Assembly: GCA_018365265.1 (NCBI GenBank)
Contig: JAGZKI010000060.1
Location: 1-10,443 of the forward strand
Direction: 5' to 3'
DNA: 10,443 nt
Source: Streptococcus parasanguinis
GTDB taxonomy: Bacteria; Bacillota; Bacilli; Lactobacillales; Streptococcaceae
A program made the position numbers and the translations under genes. A model generated the notes under the pieces. The model was given only the letters and a program-made list of their open reading frames with translations, did no database searches and had not been told where the DNA came from. This document shows, one piece after another, positions 6,494-10,443 of this stretch; position 1 is the stretch's first letter; each line of letters begins with the position of its first letter.

Positions 6494-7182
6494 TACTTGT
6501 CTCCTTTCAAGCGAACACCCAAGCCCCAGACGGTTTCAATATAGTCCTCATCTGGATCAAGCTGGGCAATTTTCTTTCGAAGATTGCTTAATTGAGCATT
6601 GAGGGTATTGTCTCCTGGCAGATAGACCTCTTCCCAGACCGCCTCATACAATTCTTCCTTGGTAAAAATTTTCTTTGGATGCGCCAGCAAGGTTTCAAAA
6701 ATTTGAAATTCTTTTTTGCCCAAGCGAAGCGTCTGTTCTCCAGACTCCAGTTCAAAGGTTTCTGGATTTAAAACCAAATTCTTAAAGGATAGCTTTTGCG
6801 ACGCTTGAGATTCCTGTGCCGGAGAGACGTGATTTCGCAACTGCACCGTCACCCGAGCGGCCACTTCGTCCAGATTAAAGGGCTTGACAATATAATCATT
6901 GGCACCTGCAAGGAGGTACTGGCTAATGAGGTGTTTATCTCCAAGAGCGGTCATCATGATGACCGGCACCTGACTCTGCAAACGGATCTCCTCCAGAACC
7001 TGATCGCCATTTTTACCAGGAAGCATGATATCGAGAAGGACCAAATCAACAGCTTCTTGCTGGAAGAGCCGTAGCCCTTCTGTACCTGAAAAAGCCTGAA
7101 GGACCTCATGGCCTTCACTTAAGAGACTGTATAAAATTTCTTGGATATCATTATTATCCTCGATTAATAAAATCCGTGCCAC
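6493..7182 (-). CDS. OmpR/PhoB-family response regulator
   Basis: A DNA-binding response regulator. The receiver domain (about 1-115) shows the acidic pair Glu8-Asp9 (LLIEDNND), phospho-acceptor Asp51 (LVLLDIMLPG), Thr78 (MMTALGD) and Lys100 (DYIVKPF). The winged-helix output domain (about 128-229) contains LGKKEFQIFETLLAHP and the recognition region DNTLNAQLSNLRKKI. I choose the GTG at 7182-7180 because AAAGGAG (7197-7191) lies eight bases upstream, the receiver fold begins right there (VARILLIEDN), and the predicted transcription start near 7224 would leave an in-frame ATG at 7218 with almost no leader and no ribosome binding site. The kinase follows with a one-base overlap. Targets are unknown; its own promoter, the divergent 7386 gene and the ABC genes are the natural candidates. 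Confidence 0.93.
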   Translation of the reverse strand: MARILLIEDNNDIQEILYSLLSEGHEVLQAFSGTEGLRLFQQEAVDLVLLDIMLPGKNGDQVLEEIRLQSQVPVIMMTALGDKHLISQYLLAGANDYIVKPFNLDEVAARVTVQLRNHVSPAQESQASQKLSFKNLVLNPETFELESGEQTLRLGKKEFQIFETLLAHPKKIFTKEELYEAVWEEVYLPGDNTLNAQLSNLRKKIAQLDPDEDYIETVWGLGVRLKGDK

Positions 7183-7230
7183 TTGCCTCGCTCCTTTTTC
7201 ATTTAAACTCCAAATCATTTCTATTTCTCT

Positions 7231-7259
7231 AGCCTATCAAATAAAGGGACCTTCGTCAA
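7231..7259 (-). promoter_or_regulatory. Promoter of the two-component system
   Basis: On the minus strand a -35 box TTGACG (7259-7254) is followed by a 17-base spacer and an extended -10 TGATAGGCT (TAGGCT at 7236-7231, TG one base upstream). Transcription would start near 7224, leaving about 42 bases of leader before the chosen GTG start. The -10 hexamer is weak, which leaves room for regulation. Confidence 0.6.
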
Positions 7260-7324
7260 TGAAAATCTGATAAAATTCTATTGTCCCCAGGTAGATCTGC
7301 ATGTTAGGTCATCACAAGATGAAC

Positions 7325-7354
7325 TTGACGATCCTTTCTTTCAAAGGGTATAAT
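7325..7354 (+). promoter_or_regulatory. Near-consensus sigma-A promoter of the 7386 gene
   Basis: A -35 box TTGACG (7325-7330) is followed by an 18-base spacer and a perfect -10 box TATAAT (7349-7354). Transcription would start near 7361. A ribosome binding site GGGAG (7373-7377) precedes the ATG at 7386 by eight bases. This is the best-matching promoter in the window and predicts strong basal expression unless repressed. Confidence 0.8.
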
Positions 7355-7385
7355 AGGACCAATGACACAATAGGGAGACTCATCT

Positions 7386-7919
7386 ATGAAAAATAATGCT
7401 AAAACTAAAATCAGTCTTGTATCCATCCTTGTCATCCTGGGCGTTGCTGCAAGAATGATGCGAGTCATCCACCGCCAGCAAATCAGGGAGCAAAACAGAC
7501 AAACCATTCAAACGACTAAAAAGGTTGCAGAGTTTCAGAAAACACTAGACGAGGAAGAAACGAAGAAACGGAACGAAACCTTCAACAAGATTTATAATGA
7601 ATCCCTTGTTCGGAATAAGTTTGAGAATTGGCAAAAAGTCGATGAACTCCATGGTTTGGGACAAAGAACTGGGCAATTTTATATCTATAACTTTGAAAAA
7701 AAAGAAGAGATTCTCTTAGAGAATACTGATCAAGCATTTGTTCTACCTATTCGAGACAAGAGTGACAACGTCACATTTCAGGCTATCTTTGCCCACAAGG
7801 ACGGTCAGTGGCACATCATGAAGCCAGACGGAAGTTCACAGTTGCAACTAGGAGCAGCCAACATTTCCGCTGAATCTAAGTTTGTCATCGAGAACAATGT
7901 CTTAGATTACGACCAGTAA
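7386..7919 (+). CDS. Membrane-anchored hypothetical protein
   Basis: I do not recognise this 177-residue protein. It has a short basic N-terminus (MKNNAKTK), one hydrophobic helix (about residues 9-25, ISLVSILVILGVAARMM) without a lipobox or clear cleavage site, then a highly charged segment (about 27-78) with coiled-coil character, and a C-terminal part (about 80-177) with alternating hydrophobic residues (QFYIYNF, FQAIFAHKDGQWHIM) that suggests a small beta-rich domain. Topology is probably N-in with the bulk outside the membrane. It stands alone: its own strong promoter on the left and a bidirectional terminator on the right. It is transcribed divergently from the response regulator 167 bases away, so it may be a regulated target or an accessory sensor for the one-helix kinase. 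That is inference from position only. Confidence 0.8.
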   Translation: MKNNAKTKISLVSILVILGVAARMMRVIHRQQIREQNRQTIQTTKKVAEFQKTLDEEETKKRNETFNKIYNESLVRNKFENWQKVDELHGLGQRTGQFYIYNFEKKEEILLENTDQAFVLPIRDKSDNVTFQAIFAHKDGQWHIMKPDGSSQLQLGAANISAESKFVIENNVLDYDQ

Positions 7920-7948
7920 ATCCGTAAGGACTTGGCTAAACTACATAC

Positions 7949-7993
7949 AAAAAGCTTAGGAACCCAGCTTGTGAGTGGGATTCTAAGCTTTTT
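7949..7993. terminator. Bidirectional terminator between the hypothetical gene and bglA
   Basis: Bases 7949-7966 (AAAAAGCTTAGGAACCCA) pair with 7976-7993 (TGGGATTCTAAGCTTTTT) with one A-A mismatch and one G-T pair, around a nine-base loop. A and T runs flank both sides, so it can end both the plus-strand gene at 7919 and the minus-strand bglA. Confidence 0.9.
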
Positions 7994-8033
7994 CGTTTAT
8001 AGGAGAGAGTCGGCCAGCAAGTACCGAAAACTT

Positions 8034-9473
8034 TTATTCTACAGAAGACCCATTGGTCGCAATGACTTCTTTGTACCAATAGAAGGATTTCTTACGGGAG
8101 CGATCCAAGCTTCCCTTACCTTCGTTGTCCCGGTCGACATAGATAAAGCCGTAGCGCTTCTTCATTTCTCCTGTCCCGGCAGAGACCAAATCAATACATC
8201 CCCAAGTTGTATAGCCCCAGAGGACAACACCATCTTCGTTGATGGCCTCCCGCATGGCTTTGATGTGGGCTGCGAGGTAATCAATCCGGTAGTCATCTTC
8301 AATCTCCCCGGCTTCATTTGGGGTATCAACGGCGCCTAGTCCATTTTCTACGATAAACAGAGGTTTTTGATAACGATCCCAGATGATGTTCAGCGTAATG
8401 CGGAGACCAAGAGGGTCAATCTGCCACCCCCATTCCGAGCTTTCTAGGTAGGGGTTCTTCAGAGAGGCAAAGATATTGCCCGCTGTTTTCTCCCTTTCAG
8501 CTGGATCACCTGAAGCGACCCGACTAGCATAGTAGGAGAAGGAAATAAAGTCCACCGTATGCTCTTTCAACAATTGCAGATCTTGCTCCGTCATCTCAAC
8601 CGTAATTCCCTGACGCTCCCACTCTTTCTTAGCATAGTTTGGGTATTCCCCACGCGCCTGCACATCGATGAAGAAATAGTTCTTGCGGTCTTCTTCTAGA
8701 CCAGCCCAGACATCTCGCGGAGCACAGGTATGGGGATAGTTTTGTCCTGCTGCCAGCATACAGCCAACCTTGTTGTTCGGATCAATCTCATGGGCTAGCT
8801 TGGTGGCAATGGCTGAAGCGACCAACTCATGGTGAGCTGCCTGGTATTTGACTTGCTCCTCATTCTCCCCTTCTTCAAAGCAAAGTCCCGCCCCCATAAA
8901 AGGCGCATGGAGGATCATATTGATTTCATTAAAGGTCAGCCAGTAGTTGACCAAGCCTTTGTAACGAGTGAAGAGCGTTCGGCAGAGGCGTTCGTAGTAT
9001 TCCAACATCTTGCGACTACGCCAGCCACCGTACTCAGTAATCAAATGCATGGGGCAGTCAAAGTGGGTAATGGTCACCAAGGGCTCAATGCCATACTTGT
9101 GGCACTCCTTAAAGAGGTCTTCATAGAACTGTAAACCCGCTTCATTTGGCTCCAATTCATCCCCTTTCGGGAAGATCCGAGACCAGGCAATGGACAAGCG
9201 ATAGGTTTTAAAGCCCATTTCCCCAAAGAGGGCAATGTCTTCCTTGTAGCGATGGTACATATCAATGCCTTCTTTAGCCGGGTAAAAATAGCCCTCTTCA
9301 AAGTCGAACATCTTTTTCTGACCCGTAATAATCGCATGACGATCAGGCCCAATCGGTACCACATCCACATTAGCCAAGCCACGGCCATCTTCATTATAAG
9401 CTCCCTCACACTGGTTAGCAGCCGTCGCTCCACCCCAAAGGAAACCATCTGGAAATTGAAGTTTGTCGGTCAT
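8034..9473 (-). CDS. bglA: 6-phospho-beta-glucosidase, glycoside hydrolase family 1
   Basis: A cytoplasmic enzyme that hydrolyses 6-phospho-beta-glucosides (cellobiose, salicin or arbutin phosphates) brought in by a PTS, giving glucose 6-phosphate. The 479 residues are full family length. The N-terminal GH1 signature FLWGGATAANQCEGA is at 11-25, the acid/base Glu183 is in LTFNEIN and the nucleophile Glu376 in FIVENGLG. Ser431, Lys439 and Tyr441 in SAGTGEMKKRYGF match the phosphate-binding set of phospho-glycosidases and argue against a plain beta-glucosidase. No PTS permease or antiterminator gene adjoins it, so the sugar must enter through a transporter encoded elsewhere. The start has a GAGG-type ribosome binding site. 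It is a single-gene unit ending at the 7949-7993 terminator. I see no convincing catabolite-repression site upstream. Confidence 0.95.
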   Translation of the reverse strand: MTDKLQFPDGFLWGGATAANQCEGAYNEDGRGLANVDVVPIGPDRHAIITGQKKMFDFEEGYFYPAKEGIDMYHRYKEDIALFGEMGFKTYRLSIAWSRIFPKGDELEPNEAGLQFYEDLFKECHKYGIEPLVTITHFDCPMHLITEYGGWRSRKMLEYYERLCRTLFTRYKGLVNYWLTFNEINMILHAPFMGAGLCFEEGENEEQVKYQAAHHELVASAIATKLAHEIDPNNKVGCMLAAGQNYPHTCAPRDVWAGLEEDRKNYFFIDVQARGEYPNYAKKEWERQGITVEMTEQDLQLLKEHTVDFISFSYYASRVASGDPAEREKTAGNIFASLKNPYLESSEWGWQIDPLGLRITLNIIWDRYQKPLFIVENGLGAVDTPNEAGEIEDDYRIDYLAAHIKAMREAINEDGVVLWGYTTWGCIDLVSAGTGEMKKRYGFIYVDRDNEGKGSLDRSRKKSFYWYKEVIATNGSSVE

Positions 9474-9502
9474 TTCTCTACCTCACTTGATTTGATAGTT
9501 CT

Positions 9503-9531
9503 ATTATACTCTTCTCTCTCCAAAAAATCTT
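9503..9531 (-). promoter_or_regulatory. Probable promoter of bglA
   Basis: A perfect -10 box TATAAT lies on the minus strand at 9508-9503. The hexamer at the standard 17-base distance is only AAGATT (9531-9526); a better TTGTAA (9535-9530) is 21 bases away. A strong -10 with a poor -35 suggests activation or moderate expression. The transcript would start near 9496, giving a leader of about 22 bases. Confidence 0.5.
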
Positions 9532-9589
9532 ACAAGATCCTATGAAAAACTGAACCTATTCTAAGGTAACTATCGCTTTTATGCAACAC

Positions 9590-9616
9590 AAAAAGACCGG
9601 ATGACTCCGATCTTTT
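9590..9616 (-). terminator. Terminator of the VOC-family gene (near-copy of the spxB terminator)
   Basis: On the minus strand AAAAGATCGG (9616-9607) pairs with CCGGTCTTTT (9600-9591), ten pairs including one U-G wobble, and a T run follows. On the plus strand the wobble becomes an A-C mismatch, so it is built for minus-strand transcripts, meaning the gene at 9680-10027. Its sequence nearly repeats 10041-10068. Confidence 0.8.
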
Positions 9617-9679
9617 AATAGTTCATATTCTGTTTTAAGAATAATTATAATTATGGTTAACTTCAAATGACTAAGCATC

Positions 9680-10027
9680 CTATTTCATACGATAAAAATC
9701 AATCACTAGACCAGCAGGGCCTTCAACTAGCAAGCTTTCGGTTCCCCAATCGGTTACAACTGGGCCGTTTAAAACCTGGATACCAAGTTCTTTCAACCGT
9801 TTGTAGTTCTGGTCTACATTCTCAACCTCTACATGAAGAATGATTCCTGACTGAAAATTTTCCAAAGGAACCAAATGATTCTCTGACAACATGAGACAGT
9901 GACTGCCAATCGTGAATTGAGCAAAACCATCATCAACATAGTCTGCCTTTTTATCCAAGATACTCTCTAATTCAGCACAGACTTGAGGAACATTTGAAAC
10001 GATGATATCTATTTGATTTAAATTCAT
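9680..10027 (-). CDS. VOC (glyoxalase/bleomycin-resistance fold) family protein
   Basis: A 115-residue single-domain protein with the repeated beta-alpha-beta-beta-beta pattern of the vicinal oxygen chelate superfamily. The first half runs from NQIDIIVSNV to QFTIGSHCLML, and the second from IILHVEVENVDQNYKRLKELGI to GTESLLVEGPAGLVIDFYR, the typical C-terminal strand sequence. The usual metal-binding His of the first strand is not seen, and the last-strand Glu is replaced by Asp110 in VIDFY, so enzymatic metal binding is doubtful; a binding or resistance role is equally possible. The ribosome binding site GGAG precedes the ATG by seven bases. Only 13 bases separate the start codon from the spxB terminator, leaving no space for a promoter after it. 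Expression therefore probably comes from spxB read-through. No substrate can be assigned. Confidence 0.85.
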   Translation of the reverse strand: MNLNQIDIIVSNVPQVCAELESILDKKADYVDDGFAQFTIGSHCLMLSENHLVPLENFQSGIILHVEVENVDQNYKRLKELGIQVLNGPVVTDWGTESLLVEGPAGLVIDFYRMK

Positions 10028-10040
10028 TTACTATCTCCAT

Positions 10041-10068
10041 AAAAAGACCGCATTACTCCGATCTTTTT
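10041..10068 (-). terminator. Terminator of spxB
   Basis: On the minus strand AAAAAGATCG (10068-10059) pairs with CGGTCTTTTT (10050-10041) with one U-G wobble and an eight-base loop, ending in five T. It lies 18 bases after the spxB stop. The next gene's ribosome binding site starts within a few bases of the T run, so termination here must be incomplete if that gene is expressed from upstream. Confidence 0.82.
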
Positions 10069-10085
10069 AATTTCCATGAGAGAAA

Positions 10086-10443
10086 TTATTTAATTGCGCG
10101 TGATTGCAATCCTTCTTCTTCCAAGAAGAGACGGAATGGTACAAGCTCTTCAGCTTCGTATTTTTCCTTGAAGGCTTTGATGGCTTCTTCTGAGTGTTGT
10201 TTTGGATCCAACTCAAGTACTTCTACTGGAAGTGGACGATGTGGAGTGATGTGAGCATCGATAACAACAGTTTTACCTTCTTTGTTCAATTTAACAGCTT
10301 CTGCAACAACTGCATCGATGTCTTCGATACGGTCAACTGTAAATCCTACAGCACCTTGCGCTTCAGCGATTTTCGCATAGTCAGCATTAGGGAAGTCACA
10401 ACCAAACAAGTGTTTGTTTGTGTCTTCGTATTTGTCCTTGATG
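10086..10443 (-). CDS. spxB: Pyruvate oxidase, C-terminal part (partial at window edge)
   Basis: SpxB converts pyruvate, phosphate and oxygen into acetyl phosphate, carbon dioxide and hydrogen peroxide, using thiamine diphosphate and FAD. It is the main peroxide source of oral streptococci and pneumococci. About 118 codons are in the window, reading from IKDKYEDTNKHLFGCDF to the end EEEGLQSRAIK. I recognise the C-terminal part of the ThDP-binding domain (YAKIAEAQGAVGFTV, VVIDAHI) and the characteristic tail FRLFLEEEGLQSRAIK of streptococcal SpxB. The gene enters from the right edge without a start, so the TTG at 10409 is only an internal leucine codon. Promoter and CcpA sites lie outside the window. 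It ends at TAA 10088-10086 and is followed by a terminator. Confidence 0.95.
   Translation of the reverse strand, partial: IKDKYEDTNKHLFGCDFPNADYAKIAEAQGAVGFTVDRIEDIDAVVAEAVKLNKEGKTVVIDAHITPHRPLPVEVLELDPKQHSEEAIKAFKEKYEAEELVPFRLFLEEEGLQSRAIK

Noticed and set aside
7309..7322. Inverted repeat TCATC-ACAA-GATGA just upstream of the 7386 promoter
   Set aside because: Only five-base arms; could be an operator, but there is no second example to support it.
9567..9581. Possible catabolite-repression (cre) site upstream of bglA, TAACTATCGCTTTTA
   Set aside because: It has the central CG but misses several conserved positions of the cre consensus, and lies about 70 bases upstream of the predicted transcription start. 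Too weak to call.

Overview
The window looks like a piece of a viridans-group (oral) Streptococcus chromosome. The strongest pointer is the partial gene at the right edge, whose translation matches the C-terminus of the streptococcal pyruvate oxidase SpxB. A fused PabB/PabC-type folate enzyme, a BcrA-like ABC exporter, an OmpR-type two-component system and a 6-phospho-beta-glucosidase fit the same group. The species cannot be fixed from sequence alone.

Layout, left to right. Bases 1-99 are the right end of an IS6-family insertion sequence (ISS1/IS1216-like): the last 14 transposase codons plus the terminal inverted repeat. The IS is inserted in the 3' part of a minus-strand membrane acyltransferase gene (79-992), which also carries a one-base frameshift in a G run, so this gene has two independent lesions. 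Divergently, 1111-3488 is a two-gene operon: a PabB-PabC fusion for 4-aminobenzoate (folate) synthesis, apparently translated from a leaderless mRNA, and a translationally coupled alpha/beta hydrolase. The 381-base gap after it holds a strongly structured multi-hairpin element (3552-3723) and then a rho-independent terminator.

Bases 3870-5585 encode an ABC exporter (ATPase plus six-TM permease). It converges on a two-component system (response regulator 7182-6493, then a one-TM histidine kinase 6493-5606). A bidirectional terminator separates the two units, and the last codons of the kinase lie inside its hairpin. Divergent from the regulator is a membrane-anchored hypothetical protein (7386-7919) behind a near-consensus sigma-A promoter. 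The arrangement resembles antimicrobial-peptide sensing and export modules of Firmicutes, but the link is by neighbourhood only.

The right part runs on the minus strand: bglA (6-phospho-beta-glucosidase, 9473-8034), a small VOC/glyoxalase-fold protein (10027-9680) and the end of spxB (from the window edge to 10086). The VOC gene lies between two nearly identical terminators and has no room for a promoter of its own after the spxB terminator, so it probably depends on spxB read-through.

The observations most worth following are the multi-hairpin element at 3552-3723, the doubly broken acyltransferase with an IS-encoded tail, the duplicated terminators around the VOC gene, and the leaderless pabB start. 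I did not find clear evidence of a wholly new defence or mobile system.
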